From positions 23,135,516 to 23,199,515 of the forward strand of contig NC_057766.1 in the NCBI RefSeq assembly GCF_010389155.1: DNA of 64,000 nucleotides. Direction: 5' to 3'. Position numbers and translations under genes: made by a program. This DNA comes from Erigeron canadensis (lineage: Eukaryota; Streptophyta; Magnoliopsida; Asterales; Asteraceae). Under the pieces are notes generated by a model. It searched no databases and was not told the origin of the DNA. It worked only from the letters and a program-made list of their open reading frames with translations. This document shows, piece after piece, positions 33,901 to 54,190 of the stretch (its first letter is position 1; each line of letters opens with the position of its first letter).

Positions 33901-35100
33901 CTCTCTATTTTATGTGCATCAACTTCAAAAAAAAGTGATAGCAAATAATGTTTTGATATCAGGTTCGTGTTGGTGATCCTACTTTCCTGGGGTATTTCAT
34001 TGATAAAGGAGTAGCTTCTGCTGCTAAAGTTGTCCGTAAGGTGAGTTCTCTAAATGCTCATTTTGTAATTAGCCGAATGAAGAACAATGTGAGTTTTATT
34101 GATCGACTAGCTATTTACAGGCATACCCCCAAGAGAAGGTTGGTGTATTTGTTAGGCGTGGTAAAGGAGGACCTGTAACTGTAGTTGAATATAGTGAGTT
34201 GGATCAGTCATTGGCGAGTGAAATTAACCAGGGGACGGGCCGACTTCGATATTGTTGGAGTAATGTATAGTCTATCATATTACTTTCTATGTACGTATAT
34301 TTACCTCTCTTCAATGTTAATCCTTTAGTAAAATTATTGTCCGGCTTGTATTTTTAGGTTTGCCTCCATATGTTCACTTTGGACTTTTTGAACCAAGTTG
34401 CAAATGGTCTTGAAAAAGACAGCATGTCAGTATTAACTAAACCTTTCTAGTATCTTGGTATTGCCTCGTTTAGACTCTTCACTCTTTTGAAATTCTAATG
34501 ATCAACTGGAAAAATGACAGATACCACCTTGCCGAGAAGAAAATTCCATCAATCCATGGACAAACGCTTGGATACAAGCTAGAACAATTCATATTTGATG
34601 CATTTCCATATGCACCTTCAACAGCACTTTTTGAGGTTATCTTTGTTCTATTCTAATATCAAATTGGAAGATAAGTATCCATTCCATTAGTTTCCCGATC
34701 TTAATTCTCTTGCTATACTGTAGGTTTTACGTGAAGAAGAATTTGCCCCTGTGAAAAATGCGAATGGTTCCAACTTTGACACTCCAGACAGTGCTCGGCT
34801 TTTGGTTCTTCGTCTGCATACACGCTGGGTGGTCGCAGCAGGTGGCTTCTTAACACATTCAGTGCCGTTGTATTCAACTGGTAATAAATTAATTACAATG
34901 TAGCATTTCTTTAATAACGAATTCCATAGAAAAAATTGTTATATGAAATATTTAAATTACCCATTGCTAATTAGTAGGTTGTGTTGCTTTTATACCGTGT
35001 AGGTGTCGAGGTTTCACCACTTGTTTCATATGCTGGAGAAAATCTTGAAGCAATTTGTCGTGGTAGAACGTTTCATGCACCTTGTGAAATCACTTACTAG
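30902..35100 (+). CDS. GlcNAc1pUT: UDP-N-acetylglucosamine diphosphorylase (UAP), 14 exons, 503 aa
   Basis: Exons: 30902-31102, 31409-31463, 31560-31711, 33038-33077, 33229-33321, 33401-33513, 33600-33714, 33787-33869, 33963-34040, 34121-34264, 34358-34425, 34521-34635, 34724-34880, 35003-35100; 1512 nt, all GT-AG, phases agree. The enzyme joins UTP and N-acetylglucosamine-1-phosphate to UDP-GlcNAc, the donor for N-glycans, GPI anchors and O-GlcNAc, in the cytosol. The nucleotide loop [18 protein letters not shown] is complete, though split by a 1.3-kb intron between LSGGQ and GTRLG. Further family motifs are [89 protein letters not shown] and [20 protein letters not shown]. The N-terminus has a long Asn/His/Ser/Pro low-complexity stretch (residues 8-34) from AAT/CAC triplet runs. 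Length is normal. Confidence 0.96.
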
Positions 35101-36275
35101 TTTTTCACTTTTACCTTTTTGCTCTTTTGGTATTTTAGTTTCTTCATACATGATATCTGAGAATTTGTAACAATTGTCCTATAGCTCTACTGTAATTGAG
35201 TTTGTTTGTGAAACGCGGCTTCTATTTTATGATTCTATTTGCCCACTTATGTACATCGGCAATAAGAATTCTTAAGTTTGAATTATGCTTTGGGCAATTA
35301 ACTTAAAGGGTGGCTAGAGAAATGGTTGGATCTATCTATGGGCTAAAAAAGAGCACGACTGTGAAAAACCTTCCCCACCTATCCATCTATGTTATGTTGG
35401 CAACAAGCCACCAAGTGCTAAGGAGCCAAATGCAAGGTATAATACTAACTAATAAGTTTGCAATGCCTCATCAAAAACGAGTGTTTGACATTTATAACCA
35501 TGGTTGTATAAGTCAGCTGGATAGGCCGAGAAATCAGGATCGGATTGGGGATCGGCTGTCTCAAGAGACGAGTAGGACCGGATCGGACTAAATATGGTCA
35601 ACGACTCAAAATCGGGTCAGCATTGATAAAACTCGGCCAACTCGGTTAAAAATTGGCGGATTCGGGTCAACTTGATTCTTTTATATAATACACCTTTAAG
35701 AATCCTAATTTGGTTAAAAATTGGCTTATTCTGGTCAACTTAATTCTTTTCTATAATACACTTTTAAGAATCCTAATTTGGTTTGTATTAATTGTTTGAA
35801 CTTGAATTATTATGTTAATGTTTCTGAACAATTATGTTTAACTTTCATTTATTTCAAAAAAAAAAATTATATATAAAATACCCAATCTGATTTCTCCCTG
35901 ATTGTATCGTGAGTTTAAAATAAAAAATCCCAACTCCCTTGTTGATCCGATCCCGAGTCACCAGTTTTTCAATCTTGTTTATAACCATAGTATTTTGATA
36001 AATTAAGACATACCAATATAAATCTGCTGTTCAAAAAAAGAAAAAAAAGAAGAAAAAAAAAGAGATACCAATATATTTGTAAAAATGTATAAAAATTATG
36101 TTTTAAAAGTCCACTACTTGAGTACTGGCTGGGGCGAAACACCTCCCTGAAATCCACAGATGTACAGTCTATCATATATTTCACCAACTTTTCATACACA
36201 GTTTTACAAAACAAAGAAAACCTATATGTTGCTACTTAACTGCAGCATACGCCTACAAAAATAGGGCCGCACTTT
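35101..36275. other. Convergent intergenic region between UAP (+) and CHR4 (-)
   Basis: 3' UTRs of both genes. 35640-35790 contains a short direct repeat (GGTTAAAAATTGGC, CTTGATTCTTTTATATAATA / CTTAATTCTTTTCTATAATA, AAGAATCCTAATTTGG twice, about 70 bp apart). 35500-35600 has a CGGATCGG-like patch. No gene. Confidence 0.5.
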
Positions 36276-44927
<8,652 letters not shown>

Positions 44928-45254
44928 TTAGCAGCTAGGTTTAGACCATTAACTTGAACAATCATTGCATGTCTAATGAGTTAACCTTCAACGCTCTGCA
45001 TTAATAGACAACACATATATTAATTGCGTTAAAATAAAGTATAAACGGCGGATGTCAGTAAGGGAAGTCCTTTAACCTCCTAATAAAAGTATACTTCATT
45101 GACACATTCATGTTTCTAGAGTATATATCATTATGTATCTACCTATTACTGCAACATTTCTGCAAGGAAGTTGAGAATTCCGTTGAAGAAAATTTGACAA
45201 AAAGGATATCCAAAATAGAACCAAAACACCACAAAAAGGTTTATAAACAAGAAA

Positions 45255-46915
45255 ATATGCAGTTTTATGTGAAGTCAATGAGAATGATAAACAATGCCAT
45301 GGGATAATTTTTTTATCAAACAATGAATGAACTTGGTCGGCAGCTACGTCAATCACAACCACATTTTTGGTGGTTTCCGTAACGTTAATGAGTATCGTAG
45401 AAAATGCAACCTAAATCTAGACCATAAATCTAAATTAACAATAAATGAACTAGTATGCAACTACACGACAAGTAAAAAATCTTTGGCCGATAACTACATT
45501 TAGCCCATTTAACTGCCTATTAATTGCATGACGCATCCAAACAACATACAACAAAGCCAATAAAAAGCTCATTATTATCGCTTCATTAATCAAATCTTCA
45601 CGATGTTCATATACACAAACTAGATTCAGCATTCATATACTATTCCCATAAACCCCAAATTCAAAAAACATCCACAAAGTCAGACTTAAAATAAACAGTC
45701 AAAGCTAATTCAAGAAATCGTCTTTTTTCAGCTTGATTAAACACATACATTCAACATCTCAATTCAACAAAACCATATTGTCAAATCCCAAAAGTTTCAA
45801 ACTTTATAACTTTAAACATCAAAATTCATCAATTTTAACCAAAAAAAAACACAATTAAAACAACAAACCAACAAACTAACCATAAAAATCAAATAATTTG
45901 GCAGTTTTCGTGACGTCAATGAGCATTATACACAATCCTACCTAAATATACACCATTAATGAGCTAGAATTGTAGCTACATGAAAACCAAAAATCTTTAA
46001 CCGAAACGAAAGTATCCGCTTATTCCACTGACTATTCATACATAACAAAATCCAAAACATAAACAAAGTCATCATATGTATCATATTCCATCAAATCTGC
46101 AAAAGCTTAACTATACAAAATACATTCAGCATTCATATACTAATCCATCAAAACCCAAATTCAAACAATATATATAAATTCAAACATATGAAAAAGCCAA
46201 TCAAGAAAGCACCTTTTCTGAGCTTCATCAAATACATACATCAATCCAACAAAACCCGCATCATAAAATCACAAAAGGTTCAATGTTTATAACTTCAAAC
46301 ACCAAAATTCATCATTTTTAATTGAAAGGACACAAAACTAATACAAAAAACCATCGACACTAACCATACAAAAAAGTTTTCAATCAAACTACAATTTGGC
46401 GTTTTCGGTGACGTCAATGAGCGTTATACACAATCCTACCTAAATCTAGACATAAATCTAAACAAACCATTAATACACTAAGATTGCAGCTACACGAAAA
46501 GCAAAAATGTTTAACCGAAATTACATTTAACAGCCCATTTTCCTCCCTATTAATATAGAAAACGGTCCAGACAGCTTAAAACAAAAACAAACACATTATA
46601 ATTATCAAATTCCATCAAATCTGCACAATGTTCAAATATTTAAACAAGATTCAGCATTGACATAACAATCCTATTAAACCCCAAATTCAAACAACATCCA
46701 CAAAGTCAAACATAAAAAAAGCAGTCAAAGCTAATTCAAGAAAGACACTTTTTGAGCTTGATCAAACACATACATTCAGCAGACTCTCAATCCAACAAAA
46801 CTCATATCACAGAACCACAAAAGATTCAAACTTTACAACTTTAAACACCAAAATTTATCATTTTTAGCCAAAAAGACACAAAATTGATACAAAAAACCAT
46901 CAAATTAACCAAAAA
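45255..46915. repeat. Tandem array of ~0.5-kb units in CHR4 intron 1 (three full copies and one partial)
   Basis: Copies at about 45363-45894, 45895-46392 and 46393-46915, plus a short partial copy at about 45255-45360. Each full unit has, in order, a GACGTCAATGAG-type head, CCTACCTAAAT, CTACACGAAAA-like and TTTAACCGA-like words, CATTCAGCATTCATA, CCCAAATTCAAA, CCACAAAGTCA, TCAAGAAA, GCTTGATCAAACACATACAT, CAATCCAACAAAAC, TTTAAACACCAAAATT and a closing AAAACCATC. The palindrome at the head is TGACGTCA at 45911-45918 and 46409-46416, TAACGTTA at 45380-45387, and TGAAGTCA at 45270-45277. The array ends about 20 bases from the first exon's donor. It has no transposon ends. Confidence 0.85.
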
Positions 46916-46935
46916 ACAAGCCCAGATTCACTCAC

Positions 46936-47160
46936 CAGAGCAGATCAAAGAGATTGATTGATGGGTTTTGAAGAGATGTGTGTGAGTTTAGGGCAAGCGG
47001 TAGAAAGGGGGCAAAACGAATAAATATAAAGAGAGAGAAATAAAGAAAGAAAGAGTATATGACACGTAATACATATAGAGATAGATTATAGATATATATA
47101 GAGAGAGATATATGACTTTGGAAAACACATACTGACATGGGTTTTTGTTGTTGTGATGAG
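46936..47160 (-). promoter_or_regulatory. CHR4 non-coding first exon and promoter-proximal region
   Basis: The minus strand has a donor CTCTG|GTGAGTGAA with the last exon base at 46936. The exon lies upstream (higher coordinates) and contains CATCTCTTCAAAACCC and no ATG before the donor. Its acceptor partner is near 44934, seven bases before the start codon. On the plus strand the region is GAGA-rich (47020-47170), i.e. a CT-rich leader or promoter for the gene. The transcription start cannot be fixed from sequence. Confidence 0.55.
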
Positions 47161-48344
47161 AGAGAGAAAAAAGGGAGTTGCTTTAACCAATGTCGTGGTG
47201 CCACGTGGAACCATCAGGACAACTACTGTCTGTGCCCCTTTCTTGAACTCTCATCTCAATTCTCAACTCAAGACTTCACCTTTTTCTTTTCTTCTTCTTC
47301 TTCTTGAGAGAAACAAAGTGATGGAGAGAGATAATGAAGGAAAGACTGGTCTTCTTCTCATGATCATCATCATCATCAAGTGCTTTTCTGTGTAGTGCAT
47401 TTTTTTTTGTAGTTGCAGCAGCAATGTAGCCAGCAGTTTGCCTTTTCTTTCTTTTTTACCCTTTTTTTAAAAAGAAAAATTATACATTTTTTATTTTATT
47501 TTATTATTATTATTATTATTTAGTTAATAATAAAGATTCCTTAAACACTAGGTAGGATGAGGAATCAGAAGATCTATGAACTTGAGTGAAATTTATAAGT
47601 TGATTGTATCTATTTAAGGAAATGTTGGTTAAAGATATTGTTTTATATTAAAAATGCTATACGCTTTTAAAAATTTAAAAAACGAATATAATAGTTTTTT
47701 TAACAACTTATATGTCTAGCTCACTAATATGATCAAACTCTTGGTCTTTGTCTCAAAAGATAAAAGCTCCAACCATTATATCCAACTACTCAATTCGTTT
47801 AATGTGATAATATGACTAATGTAAGCAAACGACTTTGAATCCTTGGTTTTTTCACATGTTTTGTGTCAGATTTTCTTGATTGACAAGTTTTTAAGTCTTT
47901 TTCCTGAATACCTTTGACAACTCCTAAACTTTTAGTTTGTATGAATGTTTTATTGGGCTGGTCTGTTGTATGGCTCAGTGTTTTGTGAAAGTCGATTTTC
48001 GACTGATGGTTAAAAAAATAAGATATATAAATAGTGTAATTTGTTAATTCTCCATTGTATGGTTTGTAATCTCATTTTTAAGATCTTAATGGAAAGTATT
48101 GATGGTATTTCAGATAATTTGGTAAGTAACTTTTGAGATAAGTTTATATTATATTTTTATATATAGAATTGAAACAAGTTATAAATAGAACAATCTAAAC
48201 ATAGTAGAAAAAATAATAATCGCGTAAGAGCAAAAAACAATACTAGTCACAAATATTGTCAAGAACTGTGAGGGGATGTGGGCGTGAAGTTTCTCGATGT
48301 CAGTCATGTAATGATCAGTTACGTATTTAGTTGTTTAAATATTG
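47161..48344. other. Upstream intergenic region of CHR4
   Basis: Contains CCACGTGG at 47202-47209 (a G-box core), CTT and ATC triplet runs (47285-47375) and a TTA run at about 47500. Beyond that no gene or repeat end is seen. Confidence 0.45.
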
Positions 48345-48525
48345 GCCAATGGGGTTGGTGGCCTATTGGTAAGGTCTTTGACTTTGGGAGGATCCACATG
48401 GGTTCAAGTCTCATTTACCACATTTGTGGGGGTGGATTAACAGGGTTTTTTCGAGAGTCCTGGTTTCCAGGCATACGTGTAATTTAGGAGTATGAGTATG
48501 ATAGAATGTCGTTCAAAAAAAAAAA
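48345..48525 (+). mobile_element. tRNA-derived SINE with poly-A tail
   Basis: A box GGTTGGTGGCCTATTGG (about 48354-48370) and B box GGGTTCAAGTC (about 48400-48410), followed by a GGGGGTGGATTAACAGGG body and ATGTCGTTC plus 11 A. This is a different SINE family from the one at 40433; it does not share the LINE tail. Confidence 0.8.
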
Positions 48526-49203
48526 GTTGTATTCATTTAAGTGGCCAAGACTAAAGGGACTGTGGATGTAAATACTCTATTAATAACAAATCTATTGCAA
48601 GCAAATAAGGTCGTTTCTTTAGGGTTTAGAGTTTAGGGTTTAGGGTAGAAAACAAGGGTTTAAGCTAAAAATCATCAAATCAATGACCAAGAATGCAAGA
48701 AATTGGATTTAAACTAGTATAATCATTCCTAACTCAATGTAGTCTTTTAATTCTCGTACTTTTGAACTGTTGGTGGAAAAAGAGGTAGTTTTTGGAGATT
48801 TGAAGGGTTGAATTATGAAGTTATATGAGCATTTTATGTTGTTATAATTGACATGTAAGAAAGTTAGGATTGGAATTAGTTAGATTTATAATTGAGATTT
48901 TAGCAACAATGCCCCTATACGTGAATGAATATGTATTTTGTGTTGCTAGACGAACGTTCATTGTGATTATACTTTACTTATATTCAGATATCCTCGGGTT
49001 AGAGTGTTGAAATGGCGAAAATATTCCAATATAAATATACGCTCAGTTTTTACAAGCTTTTAGAATCACACATGAAAAGTAGCGAGACGTTAGTTCAACT
49101 TCATTTATAATAAATTCTATCATTAATTAAATAACTAATAGCTACAAAAATAGATTGAAAATGGTGAGTGAGTTTAAACTGTGAAATGAGTCGGGCACCA
49201 ACA
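48526..49203. other. LTR-like intergenic stretch with a short telomere-type run
   Basis: 48618-48645 is four head-to-tail heptamers: TTTAGGG, TTTAGAG, TTTAGGG, TTTAGGG. The phrase GACTAAAGGGACTGTGG (48549-48565) resembles the one near the start of the 38587 LTR-like insert, so the stretch may be LTR debris. No gene. Confidence 0.5.
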
Positions 49204-50269
49204 ACCACGGGTAGGGGTGAGTACGGTTCGATTTGGATCGGTTTTTGACTAAAACCGAAAACCGAACCGTTATAATTCGGTTTTTGAAAACTAAAACCAT
49301 TGGGTTTCGGTTTCGGTTTTTTCGGTTTGGGTCTATTTCGGTTCGGTTTAAGTCGGTTTTTAACCACTTGTGGTTTGGGTCAAATTGGGTTGAAAAGTTT
49401 ATAAGTTTATACCCTATAATTACACCATAAATAATTTCAACAAGTTTTCAAACAATATTAGTAATAATGACACTACAACAATGACAACAAATTTATAAAA
49501 GTAAGTTGTACAAACTTAAAACAAATTTTATATATAACTATTCATATATTTTGCGCGCTTTTAATTATACAGTTGTTAAAACAAATCAATCTTGTTGTGT
49601 ATTTTCATTTGAAACATATAATGATATTATTATATACACTTAAAATGCAAATATATTACCAAAAACTAATAGTAAAATGATATAAATATAAAATAAAGTA
49701 AACACTATATATTTTTGGTTCGGTTTGTTTTTTATGGTTCGGTTTTTAATTGGAAACCAAAACCGAACCATAACTTTCGGTTATTGGTTTTGGTTTTTTC
49801 GGTTTTCGGTCTTTTTGTAACACCCATCGTTTAAAAATATGGATTTCCAAAAACTTTTGCCTAACGGCGTTAAAAGAAGCGGAATTAACTTTAAAAATCC
49901 AAACCCGTAAAATCTGTTTGGTTTATTCATTAAATGGTGTTACTAGCCATATCATCAAAATAAGTCTAAATGGAAATCCATCGGTTGCCCAACATTAAAC
50001 AACCGAGTACATTATCAATACAAGTCATTAATATTTAAACATAAAGTAAATGTCTAAAGCGAGCAGCCACTATGGGTAAACTATAGCTAGCTTCAAGATC
50101 ATCTACCCATATCTCACATCTTCTCACATCTACCTGCTCACTATTGTTGGACCTGAGGGCACAACACATTTAAAAGAGCAAGTGTTAGGTAACGAATTAG
50201 CTAAGTAAGATAACACATAATTTATAAAACGTTTGTCCATTTAAAACATTATATAAAAGTCATATTAAG

Positions 50270-51070
50270 TCGTTAAGGCACATATCATCGAACATATCAT
50301 CTCATATACATATCATAGCATCAACATCATTCATATTAGGATGGGTCATCCTAATGTGTCTATTCATCTTTTGCATCATCACATATCACATCTGAACATC
50401 TTTATAATTGTGACATAAGTTACGCATCTCGTATAACATATACATCATTATAAGTGAGACATAAGTCACACCCGACTAGATGAACAACCTTACGGTTGTA
50501 CATCAATGTCATTAAGGAATGGCAAGCCAATTCCAGGAGTAATCCGTATGTTCAAGGACAATGGGGCTGGTAAGACCTCCCGTATTACTTTTCACGTTGT
50601 ACCTCGTTGCAAGGAGCTACCCGAGCAACCACATCAACGCACTTAACCGGGCTAGGGCAAGTACGGGTTAAGCTTAACACTTTCACATCAAATTTACGAG
50701 CTCAATTTCACATCACATATAGTTTAGGTGTTTACACAACCTAAACAATCATCACATATACATCTTTTACGTTTGGACCCTTAAACGTGCACGTGTCATG
50801 ACAACTTAGTAAGTCTAGTGAACTAGATGAACAAGCCATGTAATCATGCACATTTCACATATCATCATCATACATCACATTTCATAGCATTTCATTTCAT
50901 GTCATCACATCGCATACATTGTTACATCACGTACATCGTCATATATCATTGCATATCGTATATCATTACAACATTGCATAACATTTATCATCTTAGATCG
51001 TACATCATTTCATATCATATCATCTATTAAGCATACATAACATCTCATAGCAATACGTATCATTGTGGTA
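50270..51070. repeat. CATCA/CATAT-rich cryptic simple sequence inside the solo LTR
   Basis: Interspersed CATCA, CATAT, CACAT words, densest at 50270-50400 and 50850-51040. An open frame through it (50827-51030) is rich in His, Ile, Ser and Tyr because of this composition and is not a gene. Confidence 0.65.
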
Positions 51071-51611
51071 GCATTTCAGGCTTTCATATGCATTTACATA
51101 GCTCATACCACCTCCCGTAAAATCCCGAATACCCATAAGCAAACAAGATATCATTAGGGGAAGTTATTATATGAAAACTATGTTTTTGTTGAACCCTCAG
51201 CGTGTCAAAGTAGTGTATCTTATCTCGTAGGAGCACACAACAAATGATAACGTAAGTTACCGAGCTTTGCAAGTATTCTGACTACCTATAATCATTAAAC
51301 GACATAATGAGCTAATAAAATACCCACTTACTTATGGTCATAACTCAAGTCTCGATACCTATAAACATGACTCACGACAAGACTTGATGCGTTGGAGGTT
51401 CGATTAATGCTTTAGAACTTACATAACTCGACGGAACTCGACATTCACTCACTAATTTAACCTTTCTGAACACTTGAAATTATCATCATCTTTTAAAATC
51501 ATAACCATTAGAAAGTAGACTCTCTCACGGTTCCGTGGATAGCTTATTTGTCAAAATCGGAGTTACAGTTCAAAAGTTATGGTCGTTTATAAATGTTAAC
51601 AAAATCAGTCC

Positions 51612-51726
51612 CTAACGGGAGTTACGCACAGAACGGGAGTTATGAAAATTTGTAACGGGAGTTACAGTGGAGGTGTTATCGCAATTACCCAGCTAACGGG
51701 AGTTACACAACCATAACGGGAGTTAC
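51612..51726 (+). repeat. Five interspersed copies of TAACGGGAGTTAC in the solo LTR
   Basis: Copies begin at about 51613, 51631 (GAACGGGAGTTAT), 51652, 51695 and 51714, with irregular spacing of 18-43 bp. Confidence 0.85.
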
Positions 51727-52727
51727 GACGACCAGTCGTGAAAAACAACTCCAAAACCTAACCAAACATATCTCCAACGGCTTTAACACAACTCCAGGTT
51801 TTATGAACATCAAATACACTTAAAATAAGACCAAAATCACTCATTGAAAACACCAATTAATCCTTGAATCATATACCAACTTTATACAATCGATTTAAAA
51901 CCCGTAATGCCCTAAAATCGATTATAAACGTAATTGAATCCAACCCAAACCCTAAAACCAGAAATCAATGGGTTGAAAGGACTTATTATGCATAAAATCA
52001 ATGTGGCTAATCATCAATTACCTGGAGATAGCAAAGGGGATGCAAAACTTAATCAAAACACCATCGAATCACCCAAACGACGATGAAATCGAATAATAGA
52101 ATGCTATGGAACCAAGGGGACAGCTAGGGCTTCAAAGGAAGAGTATAATCTCTGTGTTATGAGTCTAATGATAGTTTACAAGACCCTTAACCCGTTTTTG
52201 AGTTTAACCCTATGTCAAAAGTAGTCCCTAAGCTTCCAAACGACTCATATTAAGCTCAAAACACCTATAGGGAACACTTACAACACATTAAACACTTTAA
52301 GAACCTCTAAAGGCATTTAAATATACCTTTAAACCCTTATACACATCAATTATTAAGGCATTAAAGTCTTGCATTTAAAGCATATTAAACATATAGACGC
52401 ATTGAATCATCTAAAGACTTAATAGACACGGAATTTTGACTTAACGAGTAAAGTCAACCGTTAACTAGAAAGTTCGGGATGTTACACTTTTCGGTTCGGA
52501 TTTTTCATTTTTTATGGGTTTTTTCGGTTTTTATGGTTTTTTCGGTTTTCGGTTCGGTTTTTGCTCACCCCTAACCACGGGCCAACCATTTGTCATGGGT
52601 TAAACAAAGTTGACCCATGACCCACAAGGGGCGGCACAGGGAGACATTGCTCCAAAAATAATTTCCAAAGGGATGTCATTAGCAAGACTTTTAATGTTTT
52701 GTTACATGTTTTCACATTCATAATTAG

Positions 52728-52935
52728 TTTTTTTTTAACAGCCAGTCGGTATTCGATATCAGGGGAAACCTCACCATATAATGGTGAAGCCCTGCACGTA
52801 CTATAGACTACGAGATGTAGACCATAAGCCATTACAAGTGATTCAAAGAAAAAACCCCCAGGCCATGTCACTCTAGAGAATCGAACCCATGACCTACGGT
52901 AAAACCAAGGATGACTCCAGCCAGTTGATCTAGCC
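52728..52935 (-). mobile_element. tRNA-derived SINE with poly-A tail
   Basis: Minus strand: A box TAGATCAACTGGCTGG (rc of about 52918-52933), B box GGGTTCGATTCTC (rc of 52876-52888), a GGGGGTTTTTTCTTTG body, a CCATTATATGG palindrome and a 3' end GGCTGTTAAAAAAAAA (A run = 52728-52736). A third SINE type in this window. Confidence 0.8.
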
Positions 52936-53564
52936 TTCATAGTCAAAATATTATTTTTTTCAAATATTATTTCAAGCGTGAAATGATTTTAACATTCACA
53001 ATTTGGCACCTTTTCAGTTGTAGAAAATTGAAATACAACCTACAATTAACGAACATTATATATTTGAAATAAAATACTCTTTTAATTAAAAAAATCTCAA
53101 TACTTGAAACTAGGTAGGACGGAGTATATGAATTACAACTTACAAGCGAGCATTTAGATTGCACACCGTCCTAGCTTGTGAAAACCCTTGGAGCATGTTA
53201 AACAAACAAAACACGTACAAATTATCTAAAAATTATCAACAAATAGAGTCATGGTAGGCACATTGTCTGTCTTTTGACCATGATCGTATTGTTAGTAGTG
53301 TAAAGCTAAATTATTATCATGGTGCACATTTATTGGTTATTACTTATACGACAAATTAAAATATGGCCTTACTCATCAGTCATCAACATAGTATATCATG
53401 TCAATATGTCATACACAGTAACACATTAAATTTTAAGATAATATTATTATTAGTATTGCTGTTTTTTATCATTATTTTATCATTATTTATCCATATATCG
53501 ATTATTTAAATGGCGTATTATGAATGTATGTGTCGTATGTGTTGAGTCCCTTATAAAAGCAATG
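52936..53564. other. Intergenic stretch, no feature recognised
   Basis: AT-rich. A GGACGGAGTATATG word at about 53118 may be the remnant of a Stowaway end. Nothing else is seen. Confidence 0.4.
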
Positions 53565-54190
53565 TTTTAAATATCGGTATTGAAGGATACTCCGGTATTT
53601 TTTTGGTATTTTTACTATTTAATACCGGCCGGTATTCCCGGTATTACTATTCTGGTATCTTCATTTTTTTTTAATTCTTAAAATTTTTATATTTATGATA
53701 CTTTAATGTTATTTGTTGTTATTTGTGAACTTTAAACCTTATATTTTGTTATGAAATACCTATTTAGTACTCCATCCGTCCCATATTAAGTGTCACAGTT
53801 TGACCCTTTTAGTCTTTTTCTTTCAACTTTGCCCGTAAATATTTTTGTTTGTGTTATATAACGATTGATATAACATATATGAATTGATTGAGTTTTAAAT
53901 GTACTTTTTGTAGATATAACTTTCATCAACTAAAATATAACACATACAAAAGAATTTACAGTCAAAATCGAAAGAAAAAGACTTGACCAGTCAAAATAAG
54001 ACAATTAAAGTGGGATGGAGGGAGTATTATTTTGAGTGAATTATAATTATATTTTGACTATTTTCGTTAAACTATAACAAGTTTTGTAGGATCATTAAAA
54101 AAATTAATGAAATTAATTAAAATAGTCGTACCGACCGGTATTTCCGGTAATACTAATAATACCGGTAATACCGAAAAAGATGATTTTGGT
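53565..54190. mobile_element. Probable non-autonomous DNA element with CCGGTATT-rich ends, interrupted by a Stowaway MITE
   Basis: Both ends are crowded with GGTATT/AATACC words (ACCGGCCGGTATTCCCGG near 53628; ACCGACCGGTATTTCCGG near 54132), mirror-like around a plain AT-rich middle. The layout recalls the CGGTTCGGTT hAT elements, but I could not fix terminal repeats or a target duplication. Confidence 0.45.
53770..54024. mobile_element. Stowaway MITE, 255 bp
   Basis: Ends CTCCATCCGTCCCA and TGGGATGGAGGGAG are the classic Stowaway inverted repeats, flanked by TA on both sides. The next words (AGTGTCACAGTTTGACC at the left, GACCAGTCAAAATAAGACA at the right) extend the inverted repeat. Moved in trans by a Tc1/mariner transposase. 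Confidence 0.93.

Larger units (their letters stand above)
49816..52486 (-). mobile_element. Solo LTR of a Gypsy element (Tekay-like), 2671 bp, inside the hAT element
   Basis: On the minus strand it starts TGTAACATCCCGAACTTTC and ends GATGGGTGTTACA. The 5-bp target duplication CTTTT is at 49811-49815 and 52487-52491. No internal retrotransposon coding sequence. The start resembles that of the 26290 LTR (TGTAACA-CCC-AACTTT and GTTGAC), in opposite orientation, so they belong to related groups. Confidence 0.9.
49212..52573. mobile_element. Non-autonomous hAT element, CGGTTCGGTT family, second copy, split by a solo LTR
   Basis: Ends TAGGGGTGAG and CTCACCCCTA, perfect over 10 bp, with a perfect 8-bp target duplication ACCACGGG at 49204-49211 and 52574-52581. 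CGGTTTTTGAC, CGGTTTCGGTTTTTTCGG and similar words crowd both ends. Without the inner LTR and its 5-bp duplication the element is about 686 bp, close to the 662 bp of the copy at 9349-10010. No transposase. Confidence 0.92.

Noticed and set aside
50827..51030. His/Ile/Tyr-rich 67-codon frame
   Set aside because: It is produced by CATCA/CATAT simple sequence inside a solo LTR.
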